64,000 bases of DNA from assembly GCA_013997645.1 (NCBI GenBank), contig PNKB01000006.1, positions 1 through 64,000 of the forward strand, read 5' to 3'. Below are positions 19,833 to 28,867 of the stretch, piece by piece; position 1 is the stretch's first letter; each line of letters starts with the position of its first letter. Both the position numbers and the translations under genes were made by a program. This stretch comes from Cyanobacteria bacterium PR.3.49 (GTDB lineage: Bacteria > Cyanobacteriota > Vampirovibrionia > Obscuribacterales > Obscuribacteraceae). Below the pieces are notes generated by a model. The model was given only the letters and a program-made list of their open reading frames with translations, was not told the DNA's origin and searched no databases.

Positions 19833-21953
19833 ATGACCATGAAACGTCGCAAGGGAGCCACTCTCGCTTTAGTAGCAGCGTTGACGCTGTTCATAATCGT
19901 GATCGGAGTCGGTTTCTTTTTCCTAGTCAAAATGCTCGGTGGCGGCCGAGAACTGCAACATGCAGTCGACGCCGGCAACCTGAACGTCGCCAAGCAAAGT
20001 ATGCGGCGTCCTTTTCTGAGAATTTTCGGCAACGGCACTCCCGATCTCAATGAGCCGTTCCATACAATCGCAAAAAACAATTTCATGCAGGCGAAAGATC
20101 CTGCAGTCGGTGAACTTGACCTGCTCACATACAACCGTGCAGTCGGGCAGGCTCTTTTGGTCTCGGTCAACGCCATTTCTGACGGCTATGGGTTCGAGCC
20201 TGCCAATCCAATCGGTATAGCCAATGCAAAGACACTGATCAACTGCCTTTCCGACCCAGACAATGGTCTTGGTGTCACTCTGGCTGAAAAGCTCAAAAAC
20301 GATATTCAGCAGGACCTCAACTTCAGCCAGGTAGCATCAGTTACCCCGATGAAGATGCTTAATCCTGGCGGCAACAATGCGGCCGCTGAGAGCGGTCAAA
20401 AAGACATCGCTTATATGGCGCGCAACTTCGGCACCAATTTGACCATCGGTCAGATGGTCTTGCCGACCGAGTACACGAATTTCATCGATCCAGGCTTCCT
20501 GGGCGGCAACACTGTCAACAAAAAAGGCAGCGTATACGTTAAGGGTTATTCGCTGATTAACATACCCGGTATCACCAATAGTGGCTCGCATCCGCTTATG
20601 GGCGTCCCCTTGCGCCCGCAAGAAAAGCCGCACCTGGTCGCCAATCCTGATTTTAAGGACAATATGACTTCGCCCTTGCCTGGCGGTTCTCAAGTCGATA
20701 CTCGCGTTCCACCTAATGCTTTCCACTCGGCCGGCAGTTCGCAAGAATTGAAAACGACGCAGAGAACATTGGCCAGATCATGTGCCATCGTCGGTAGTGT
20801 CGATATCAAAGGAGAATTCTCCGCTTCCATTCCCTGTGGCTACATCGTTGTCGCCAACGGTTACGGACCGATTCCATCCGGACCTGTGGCTTTTGACGGA
20901 CCGGCAGCTGGAATGACCGACCAAGCGTACGGTGGTGGGCCGACTGATATTTTCAGCGATTTGCTGATGTCGCCGGTGTATGTGACTCCAGGCGGCAATG
21001 CCATGGACACCAATCTCCAGGACATCCTGGCTATCCAGCAACACAAGCAGCAGCATCCGGGCGAACCTGTCCCGCAAAATCTGGTCAACAATCTGGACGG
21101 GCCTTCACCAAAACAGGCCGCAGCAGACAGCATCAGTGCCGATGGGGGTGTTTCGACTTGCACCAATCTCAACAGCACGCCAACGGCACCTCGTCCGGAT
21201 CGCAATTGCTACGAAAATTTGCAGAAGATGGCGACCACATATGGCTTCAACTTGCCTGACGGCTCCAGCGGTTCAACCTTGACCGGCTTGATGGCGGTTG
21301 AGAAGTACAAAGCTCAAGTTATCAATCCCAGACCGGGTGGCGGACCGGCCATAGTCACCGGACTGTACAACAACACTCCTTATGGTGTCTGCACCGGCAT
21401 GAAGCAGTTCACCTTGGGCGGAATCAGCCACACCGAGCCGATTACGTTTGGAAAGACTCCGACAATTGCCAATTTGATTGGCAGCTTCACGCAATACTCA
21501 CCGACGCAACCGCTCGGCAACATAGTCAAAAGTCAGATCTACCTCAAGATCCGTCAGATTCGTCCGGAGACGAGTAACAACGAAATTGATGAACTCCTGG
21601 CAAGTTCACCGATGCCTATGGGACAAGTCAGATATATCTGGATGGACGATAGCCGCACCTTGAGAGTATCAGCCAAGAATTCGCTTCCCAGCTGGATCAA
21701 GGGTGATGCAGTATTTCCTGATGGTACCGGGCATGAAGTTGTAGCCGGTCCGATCACTGGCAATCGCAATTTCGTAAACATCGAACAAGAGCAAGGCTAC
21801 CCGAGCCCATGGGATTGTTTTGGCTCCGATCCGGACGAAGTCAGGTCGATTATGAACTGGCGTCGATCTTCCGGATTCAACTGCTTGCAAGGCGTATTGC
21901 GCTTCAGCAATTGCGTCAAAGCCAACACCAACCCTTGGGATTGCCCATGCTAA
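19833..21953 (+). CDS. TadG-like large pseudopilin/secreted protein
   Basis: MKRRKGATLALVAALTLFIIVIGVGFFFLVKMLGGGRELQHAVDAGNLNVAK: TadG-like N-terminus (LQxAxDA). Confidence 0.65.
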   Translation: MTMKRRKGATLALVAALTLFIIVIGVGFFFLVKMLGGGRELQHAVDAGNLNVAKQSMRRPFLRIFGNGTPDLNEPFHTIAKNNFMQAKDPAVGELDLLTYNRAVGQALLVSVNAISDGYGFEPANPIGIANAKTLINCLSDPDNGLGVTLAEKLKNDIQQDLNFSQVASVTPMKMLNPGGNNAAAESGQKDIAYMARNFGTNLTIGQMVLPTEYTNFIDPGFLGGNTVNKKGSVYVKGYSLINIPGITNSGSHPLMGVPLRPQEKPHLVANPDFKDNMTSPLPGGSQVDTRVPPNAFHSAGSSQELKTTQRTLARSCAIVGSVDIKGEFSASIPCGYIVVANGYGPIPSGPVAFDGPAAGMTDQAYGGGPTDIFSDLLMSPVYVTPGGNAMDTNLQDILAIQQHKQQHPGEPVPQNLVNNLDGPSPKQAAADSISADGGVSTCTNLNSTPTAPRPDRNCYENLQKMATTYGFNLPDGSSGSTLTGLMAVEKYKAQVINPRPGGGPAIVTGLYNNTPYGVCTGMKQFTLGGISHTEPITFGKTPTIANLIGSFTQYSPTQPLGNIVKSQIYLKIRQIRPETSNNEIDELLASSPMPMGQVRYIWMDDSRTLRVSAKNSLPSWIKGDAVFPDGTGHEVVAGPITGNRNFVNIEQEQGYPSPWDCFGSDPDEVRSIMNWRRSSGFNCLQGVLRFSNCVKANTNPWDCPC

Positions 21954-21989
21954 GCGGCGTGGATGCCCACGTGCGCCCCTAAGCAAAAA

Positions 21990-22066
21990 GAGGTAACCTA
22001 TAGCTTGTAGTTAGGTCCGCATTACCTCCTGGATAGTGGCGGACCGATTACCAGCCGGCGAGGTCC
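21990..22066 (+). promoter_or_regulatory. candidate pseudoknot / SD-sequestering leader
   Basis: GAGGTAA(21990-21996)/TTACCTC(22022-22028) interleaved with GGTCCGC(22014-22020)/GCGGACC(22039-22045); GGACC(22041-22045) can also pair with GGTCC(22062-22066) overlapping the SD. Confidence 0.4.
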
Positions 22067-22073
22067 TTTTAAA

Positions 22074-22580
22074 ATGACAGAAAACAATCTGCCGGTCCGC
22101 GCCAGTTTTTTGGTTGTTGCCGCTTCATTGTGCGGAGCTTGGCATGCCCACAGCGCTTTGGCTCAGGGGCAGACACAGGCTCAGCAGCAGAGTCCTTTCA
22201 AGAACAGACCCGTCCTGGGCCGATCTTCCTCACACCTGCCTGATGAATTCAAGACCGAAAAACTGAGTGGTATCGTCGACTTGCCTGAGGTGCCTCAATA
22301 CACCGGCAAGACTGTTTTTATATCCGGTCTCAAATATCCCAGAGATCGCTCTGGCGCCCGCATCGTTTTGACGCTCGGAGTTCAAGAACTCGAATCCGAC
22401 ATTCTCCAGTGGTATAAATCAGCATTGAAGTCCTATCGCTGGGTGTTAGCCCCCAGCGGCCCCAACGACACCTATGTCTCGGCAGCAAAAAACAACAACA
22501 CATTCACGGTTCAAATTTCTCCGTCCAGAACACCCGGCTTCAGGACAATGATGGTTCTCTCCTACAAATTCGGGATTTGA
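22074..22580 (+). CDS. secreted hypothetical protein
   Basis: Signal peptide; GAGG SD at 22060; no family recognised. Confidence 0.7.
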   Translation: MTENNLPVRASFLVVAASLCGAWHAHSALAQGQTQAQQQSPFKNRPVLGRSSSHLPDEFKTEKLSGIVDLPEVPQYTGKTVFISGLKYPRDRSGARIVLTLGVQELESDILQWYKSALKSYRWVLAPSGPNDTYVSAAKNNNTFTVQISPSRTPGFRTMMVLSYKFGI

Positions 22581-22584
22581 TTGA

Positions 22585-23880
22585 GTGATAAAACGATCGA
22601 TATTTTGTGCCTTGGCACTGCCCCTTGTATCCTCTCTGATTGCCTTTTCGTCCGCCGTCACCTTCGCGGCTCCACCGCCTTCGACAAGCTCTCGGCTGGA
22701 TGCGATAGAAAAGCGAATTGAAGCCGATGAGCTATCGGATGATGTATACGCTCAATTGGAAGCCATAATTGCCAAAGAGCCGACCAATCCAAAAGCTCAC
22801 CTTTATTTGGGCAATTGTTATGCGAAATTGGGATTGCCGGATCAAGCCATCGAAGAATTCAAACTTGCCACCAAATATGGACCCAACGAACCGAAAGCAT
22901 TTGTAGAACTGGTCAAACAACAAATCAAGTTCGGTCAAATTCCTGCGGCCATGACACTTTTGAATGAGGCCGGACGAAAGTTTCCTAAAGATCCTGAAGT
23001 ACAGTTTTTGATCGCCTCGTCACTAATAGCCAAGGGTAAATGGGATGAGGGCGAGTACGGATTGAAGATGGCCATCGCCAAGAAGAAAAAAATTCTCGGC
23101 TTGACCTCCGCACTAGCTGAAATCAGGCTTATGCAGGGAAATTTCGACGAAGCCATGAAGCTGGCCAAGGCAGATCTGGAAATCAATCCTAAATTTCCGA
23201 TGGCCAACAGAATTTACGGTCTGGCTCTGGCAAGCACAGGCAAGTTCGAAGAGTCAATCGGACCGCTGGACATAGCCTATCAGGCTACGCCTTTCAAACA
23301 AGGACTGGCGGAAAACCTGTCAGCATGCGCCGTCTGGGCCGGCAAATGGAAGATTGCTCTGGAGCCTTCCATCATCGCTTTGGGTGCAACAGCCAGTCTT
23401 GATTCTAACAACCCCAAGCAAAAGGCCAGACTTTATGAAGTCATGCGCCACTGCACTGTCAATGAGATAGAGCTGGCTATCAAAGCTGCCACAATCAAGA
23501 GCGGGCAGCATCCTCCGGCTGCTTTCTTCTTTGCTCTGGGAGACGTACTCGACAGCATCAACATGCGCAAATTTGCCATGGAGCAATACACGCGCGGTCT
23601 TCAAGAAGCGCCCACTTACGGACGCGCCTGGTATCGGCTGGGCAAGGACCTGGAAATTTATTCCAAAGATTATGAGGCGGCCCTGCAGTGTTATCAAAAA
23701 GCGCATGCATTCAAATTGCAAGATGCGGAAATTGCCATGGCCATGTACAGCCTGTCGGATAAACTGGCTAAGCGAAATAAAGACTGGGCCTGGAGATTGA
23801 AGGATGTGCTGAAGCCGCCGAAACCAGCGCCGGCAATACCGGACCCGGGAGCAACAGCTGCAGCCGGCGCAACGAGGTGA
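22585..23880 (+). CDS. TPR-repeat protein
   Basis: NPKAHLYLGNCYAKLGLPDQAIEEFKLATKYGPNEPKAF and similar repeats. Confidence 0.85.
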   Translation: MIKRSIFCALALPLVSSLIAFSSAVTFAAPPPSTSSRLDAIEKRIEADELSDDVYAQLEAIIAKEPTNPKAHLYLGNCYAKLGLPDQAIEEFKLATKYGPNEPKAFVELVKQQIKFGQIPAAMTLLNEAGRKFPKDPEVQFLIASSLIAKGKWDEGEYGLKMAIAKKKKILGLTSALAEIRLMQGNFDEAMKLAKADLEINPKFPMANRIYGLALASTGKFEESIGPLDIAYQATPFKQGLAENLSACAVWAGKWKIALEPSIIALGATASLDSNNPKQKARLYEVMRHCTVNEIELAIKAATIKSGQHPPAAFFFALGDVLDSINMRKFAMEQYTRGLQEAPTYGRAWYRLGKDLEIYSKDYEAALQCYQKAHAFKLQDAEIAMAMYSLSDKLAKRNKDWAWRLKDVLKPPKPAPAIPDPGATAAAGATR

Positions 23881-24362
23881 CACCGTATATGGTGAGAGGC
23901 TTCAAGCAGAGATATCTCAGTGTCATACTGCTGGGCATATTCATCTTCTCAGCCACGGCTCCCAAACCGGCGTACAGTGAGCGCCCGCGACCGCAATCTG
24001 AAATACCGGTTGAAAAACAGCGCTTGCTTCCGGCAACAAAGAAAGTAGAAATGACCGGCGAGGTTGTGGATGCATGGTGTTTTGCATCGCAAGTTATGGG
24101 ACCAGGACGCGGAGAAAAACACAAAGCCTGCGCTCTTGCTTGCATTCATGGCGGCGTATCGGCAGGCATTCTCGACGAAAAAACAGGAGAGTTATTCATC
24201 GCGGCCAAACACAAAGGTTATACGGGCTGCAAGGATCTGCTCCTGCCGTTTGTCGCCAAACGCGTCACTGTCAAAGGTTGGATCGCCAGAAAAGGCGGCT
24301 GCAATCTGATTAAAATTCAGGAAGTGAAACTGGCCAAGCCTGGAGAAAAAACAACAAAATGA
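23877..24362 (+). CDS. secreted Cys-rich protein (GEVVDxWC...HKxCAxxC...C...C)
   Basis: GTG start overlaps upstream stop by 4 nt; TM/signal segment; conserved-looking Cys/His motifs. Confidence 0.7.
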   Translation: MTPYMVRGFKQRYLSVILLGIFIFSATAPKPAYSERPRPQSEIPVEKQRLLPATKKVEMTGEVVDAWCFASQVMGPGRGEKHKACALACIHGGVSAGILDEKTGELFIAAKHKGYTGCKDLLLPFVAKRVTVKGWIARKGGCNLIKIQEVKLAKPGEKTTK

Positions 24363-25453
24363 AAGCCGGCAATGGCAACATAGGCAACATTCGCACGTTG
24401 CCGTCAATGTTTTACAAGGATCCCAGCCTTCTTGAAGAGATGAAGGAAATGATTTTTGCCCGCAGCTGGCAGCTGGTCACGGATGTTGATCGCCTGAAAG
24501 CGCCTGGGCAAGTAGTACCGCATTCGGTGATGGAAGGTTTTTTGAACGAACCAATCATCATGACTCGCGACACAGACGATCAGCTGCATTGTCTTTCCAA
24601 TGTTTGCACGCACAGAGGCAACCTGCTTGTCGAAGGTGAGTGCCACGCGCAATCGCTGCGCTGCCGGTATCACGGTCGCCGATTTGCATTGGACGGTCAG
24701 ATGGTAACCGCTCCCGGCTTTGAAGATGTGCCGGATTTTCCCAATGACACAGATCATTTGCAATCAGTTCCTTTTGCCGCCTGGCGCAAATTTCTCTTTG
24801 CTGCACCGACGACCGATTCACCGCTTTTTGCGCTCAGCGATCTCACTCAGCCGATGAGCGAACGGCTGGATTTCCTGCCCATCGAAGAATATGTTTTCAA
24901 CCCGGCCCGCTCTCGAGATTACATTGTTCGTGCCAACTGGGCATTGTATGTGGACAATTATCTGGAAGGTTTTCACATCCCATATGTTCACCCGGATCTG
25001 GCTCAGGCGCTGGACACAAAGGAATATTCCAATGAGATATTCGATTACGCCAGCCTTCAAATCGGCGTATCTTCGACAGCTGGAGAAGGTTTTGACGACA
25101 TACCGAAAGATTCTCCCGACGCCGGGCGCGATATAGCTGCCTATTACTACTTTCTTTTCCCCAACATGATGTTCAATTTTTATCCCTGGGGACTATCAAT
25201 CAACGTGGTGACGCCGCTTGCAGTCGACAGATCCAAAGTTTCATTCCTGAGCTATGTCTATGATGAATCGAAAATCGGCACCGGAGCAGGCGCCGCTCTT
25301 GATAAAGTGGAAAGGGAGGACGAGGACATAGTGGAAAGAGTGCAGCGTGGAATGAATTCCCGCTTTTACGACAGCGGGCGCTATTCTCCCAAACACGAAG
25401 CAGGCGTGCATCACTTTCACGGACTAATAAGAGAATTTCTGGGCATTGATTAA
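24359..25453 (+). CDS. Rieske [2Fe-2S] ring-hydroxylating oxygenase alpha subunit-like
   Basis: CTHRGNLLVEGECHAQSLRCRYH (CxH...CxxH) and DNYLEGFHIPYVH mononuclear iron motif; ATGA overlap with upstream gene. Confidence 0.9.
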   Translation: MKAGNGNIGNIRTLPSMFYKDPSLLEEMKEMIFARSWQLVTDVDRLKAPGQVVPHSVMEGFLNEPIIMTRDTDDQLHCLSNVCTHRGNLLVEGECHAQSLRCRYHGRRFALDGQMVTAPGFEDVPDFPNDTDHLQSVPFAAWRKFLFAAPTTDSPLFALSDLTQPMSERLDFLPIEEYVFNPARSRDYIVRANWALYVDNYLEGFHIPYVHPDLAQALDTKEYSNEIFDYASLQIGVSSTAGEGFDDIPKDSPDAGRDIAAYYYFLFPNMMFNFYPWGLSINVVTPLAVDRSKVSFLSYVYDESKIGTGAGAALDKVEREDEDIVERVQRGMNSRFYDSGRYSPKHEAGVHHFHGLIREFLGID

Positions 25454-25503
25454 AGAAGATAAGAGACACTAGGAAGAGCAGACAGCACCATAAGGAGAAG
25501 GCG

Positions 25504-26187
25504 ATGTTTGACCGGCTCAAAAACGTAATGAAAGGGATGCTGGACAAAGGCGTATCGAAGCTCGAGACCCCGGAAATACTTGCTCAGATGGGTGAAACGG
25601 AGTTAGAGAATCTGCTCAAGCAAATAAAAGAGGCGACCACAGAAGGGATCACGCGCGAAAAAATGATCCAAAAACAGCATGAGAAAAACCAGCAAGAGCT
25701 GGAGCAATGGATGAAGCGCGCTGCAGTTGCCGTATCGCAGGACAACGACGAAATAGCAAAACAATGCCTGACGAAGAAAGTGGAGCTGGAGGCAAACGGA
25801 AAAGCATTGCAAGCGCAATTGGACGAGGCGAGAACTTCAAAAGAGGCACTCAAAGCAAGGTACGCAGAGATTGAGGAAAAACTGAGAGATTATAGAGTCA
25901 AGCAAAAAGGACTGGTGGCGCGTGCCAAAGCCGGCGATGCCGTTGTCAACGCGCAAGATCTGATGTCCAATGCCTCCGGAAAAAGCATGGATGCCATCGA
26001 AGAAAAAATTCGCATGAAAGAAGCACGCGGCGAAGCGCTTACCGAGATGGCGCAGGAAGGCAAGTTTTTAGATTCAGAAAAGAAGATGGATGTGGATTTC
26101 GAGCTGGCTGCGCTGAAAGCGCAAATGGAAGCCTCCACGCCCAAGCTAATCGTGGAAGAAGTCGACCCCGATAAGAAAAAAGACTAG
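25504..26187 (+). CDS. PspA/IM30-like coiled-coil protein
   Basis: MFDRLKNVMKGMLDKGVSKLETPE...; long charged heptads. Confidence 0.7.
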   Translation: MFDRLKNVMKGMLDKGVSKLETPEILAQMGETELENLLKQIKEATTEGITREKMIQKQHEKNQQELEQWMKRAAVAVSQDNDEIAKQCLTKKVELEANGKALQAQLDEARTSKEALKARYAEIEEKLRDYRVKQKGLVARAKAGDAVVNAQDLMSNASGKSMDAIEEKIRMKEARGEALTEMAQEGKFLDSEKKMDVDFELAALKAQMEASTPKLIVEEVDPDKKKD

Positions 26188-26196
26188 AGCAGACGC

Positions 26197-27363
26197 TTAT
26201 TGAGAATCCGGACCTTTAGCCGGTTCCATCGCTTTCATGCTGCCCGAACTTCTCGGATTGACCGGAGCATCAGCTTTGAGCAGATCGAAACGCGGCATTT
26301 CAATTGAGCGAGTAAATTTGCGATCGTCTCTGACTTTGAGAATCTGACTGATGGTGTCTTTGATACCGGCGCAAATATTATCAAGCGGCAGATCATCGCC
26401 GTCGTAACCGAACGGATCTTCAATGTCCTCGGCAATCAGTTCAATGCCTACCAGAAAGTAAGTGCTGATCATTACCAACGGCATCAGCCACCAGATGGAA
26501 AATTCCTGAGATAGATACCAGGGCATGGCCAGCAAGTTAAGCGCAATACCTTGCCGCATGAAGGCGCGGTAAGAGATGGCAATTGGACTATTTTTGATGC
26601 GCTCGCAAGATCCTTGAATATTCATCAATTGCAAGGCATGTCCATCCAACTGCAAAGCCATTATCGTATCCACGTGACCATCCCTGCGCCATTGCAGGAG
26701 CAAATCATAGATCTTTCCTGCCACATGCAATGGAATATTGCGCACTTCCGAATCGCTCAAGGGACCGACTCCAGGCAGAGGGCGGCTGGGGACGGTGTCA
26801 CGAAGGTGATGTTTGAGCGCGTAGGAAAAAGAGATGATCAATTCGCCGAAGCGGACCTTTTCGGAATTGCGAATAGTGTCGAGCGCCCGGATTTTCAGGC
26901 AGATGTTGCGCGAATCATTGACCAGCTGTCCCCAGAGCTTTCGACCTTCCCACCATCTTTCATAAGCAGAGTTCGTCCGAAAAACCAAAAGCAAACCGAG
27001 AATAATTCCCATCGAGGAGACCGAGCCGAACTCCTTGAACATATGGGTAGTGATCATTTTGTCGGCTATCCAATCGACAAGAAACGCATAGCAAGCCATG
27101 CCCGCGACATACAACCAGACGCGTTTGAAAACAGGAATTCTGTGAGCCAGGGTAAACGGTCTCGACCACATCTGCAGTGTGTACGCAAGACCGCTCTTCT
27201 TTTCCGGCGGCAAAGCCGTTGTGGCATAGCGAAATGCCATCTCCAGAGATTCTATGTCTGTGGAGTGCGTTTCTGTACTTTCGCCGTCAAATGCGTCAGG
27301 CACTATTACCCCCCGGTACGAGCCGTACCTGGACCTCTTTACGTTTTTCCCTGAAAGCCGCAT
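26197..27363 (-). CDS. bestrophin-family channel-like membrane protein
   Basis: LLLVFRTNSAYERWWEGRKLWGQLVNDSRN; IELIAEDIEDPFGYDGDDLPLD. Confidence 0.85.
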   Translation of the reverse strand: MRLSGKNVKRSRYGSYRGVIVPDAFDGESTETHSTDIESLEMAFRYATTALPPEKKSGLAYTLQMWSRPFTLAHRIPVFKRVWLYVAGMACYAFLVDWIADKMITTHMFKEFGSVSSMGIILGLLLVFRTNSAYERWWEGRKLWGQLVNDSRNICLKIRALDTIRNSEKVRFGELIISFSYALKHHLRDTVPSRPLPGVGPLSDSEVRNIPLHVAGKIYDLLLQWRRDGHVDTIMALQLDGHALQLMNIQGSCERIKNSPIAISYRAFMRQGIALNLLAMPWYLSQEFSIWWLMPLVMISTYFLVGIELIAEDIEDPFGYDGDDLPLDNICAGIKDTISQILKVRDDRKFTRSIEMPRFDLLKADAPVNPRSSGSMKAMEPAKGPDSQ

Positions 27364-27513
27364 TTTCCCTTATGTGCGCGCGCTTGCCAAGGAAATGCGC
27401 TTAAAAAAATGCGTCAGCGACCTGATTTCTCGCGACTGCAACCGAGAACCCGCCACCCGGTTGGTTTTCGGAATCAAAAGAATGGGGAAAGTTTGTTAAC
27501 TTTTGCCCAAAGA

Positions 27514-27544
27514 GCAAACCCCGGCACTTCAGTACCGGGGTTGC
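27514..27544 (-). terminator. possible terminator of the 27585-28607 gene
   Basis: Minus-strand AACCCCGG-N10-CCGGGGTT stem then TGCTCTTT; weak U-run. Confidence 0.45.
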
Positions 27545-27584
27545 GAACTGTTCAATTTGTTCAGCCCAAGTTGAGCAAACTGCC

Positions 27585-28607
27585 TTACTTGACTGTTTCT
27601 CTTGCTGTCTGAGGCACGGTGGCGACGATTTTGCCGCGCACGTGACGCATGGAGAGGCGAATCAGCGCATCGGGAATTTCTTCCAGAGTGACTGTTTCTT
27701 CTACCATTGGCTTGATCTGTCCTTTCGAAGCCAGCGCACCAAATTCGATACCAATGCGAGCCAGCTCATCCAGAGCGCTTTCATCTTCAGACTGATAGGC
27801 AGAGGCGAGAGCCACTTCGTGGATGGAGATTGCTTTTTTGAATTGTTCGAATTGTGTGAGGTCGGGCAAGCCGGCGATGCAAGCGATAGAGCCGTTCAGG
27901 GCCAGCATTTCGAGAGAGGCGGTGGCGTTCTCGGGCGAAACTGTATCGATAATGTAATCGACACCTTTGCCTTCAGTGATCAGTTTGACCTTGTCGCCGA
28001 CATTTTCAGCCTGGTAGTCGATAACGTACTCGGCGCCCAGGTCTTTGACGAATTTGGCGTTGTGACGAGAACAGGTAGCGATGATTTTGAGACCGGCCAG
28101 TCTGGCGAGCTGAACGGAAAAACCGCCCACACCGCCTGCTCCGCCATGAATCAAAATGGTTTTGCCGGATTGCACTTTGAGCTTTCTGTGCAGGGCCTGA
28201 TAGGCGGTGAAACCTGCGCAGGGAAGAGCGGCTGCTTCTATGAAGGAGAGACCTTCAGGCATCCAGGCAAGGGCTCTCGATTTGGCGATGGCGTACTGGC
28301 CAAAACCGCCGCGGCGAGAAAAATCGCCATGGAAATAAACTTGGTCGCCGTCCAGCCATTCGTCTACGTCCGGACCGAGGGCGTCAACGACGCCGGCGAC
28401 GTCCAGACCCAGAATTTGCGGATATTTCCAATCCGGCATTCCGGTGGCGGCTAATTTGTAATCGATCGGATTGAGACCGGCGGCATGGACGCGGACGCGC
28501 ACTTCGCCTGGTCCCGGCTTGGGCAGATCGACTTCGGTGGCGTACAGGCTATCCGGAGTGCCCGGTCTGTCAAGGACGAGTGCTTTCATTACCAGTTGAG
28601 ACCCCAT
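27585..28607 (-). CDS. zinc-type alcohol dehydrogenase / quinone oxidoreductase (MDR)
   Basis: GLNPIDYKLAATG, GLDVAGVVDALG, ILIHGGAGGVGGFSVQLAR. Confidence 0.9.
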   Translation of the reverse strand: MGSQLVMKALVLDRPGTPDSLYATEVDLPKPGPGEVRVRVHAAGLNPIDYKLAATGMPDWKYPQILGLDVAGVVDALGPDVDEWLDGDQVYFHGDFSRRGGFGQYAIAKSRALAWMPEGLSFIEAAALPCAGFTAYQALHRKLKVQSGKTILIHGGAGGVGGFSVQLARLAGLKIIATCSRHNAKFVKDLGAEYVIDYQAENVGDKVKLITEGKGVDYIIDTVSPENATASLEMLALNGSIACIAGLPDLTQFEQFKKAISIHEVALASAYQSEDESALDELARIGIEFGALASKGQIKPMVEETVTLEEIPDALIRLSMRHVRGKIVATVPQTARETVK

Positions 28608-28867
28608 GTGTAGTAACGGCGGGAGAGTGGAAGTAGATACGGTGTGTCGAGTATTCTAAAGGGCTGTCAGGCGAAGGCAAAGGAAAAGTGCCCTGAAACT
28701 TAGATTTCTCAACATTTTTACTTCTTAAGGCAGATGCGTTTTGATAAGAAAACCGCATGCAAGCTATGTTTGAGCACATATGCGTGGACAGCGGTGCGAA
28801 AGATTCTCGATTACAAAACGACAATTGTTATTACAAATCAAAAGGGCCCAGCCACTAAGATAGGCGC

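Noticed and set aside
26551-27354. 267-aa plus-strand ORF
   Set aside because: Fully antisense to the bestrophin-like gene, which has clear motifs.
27642-28454. 270-aa plus-strand ORF
   Set aside because: Antisense to the MDR dehydrogenase gene; composition is typical of shadow ORFs.
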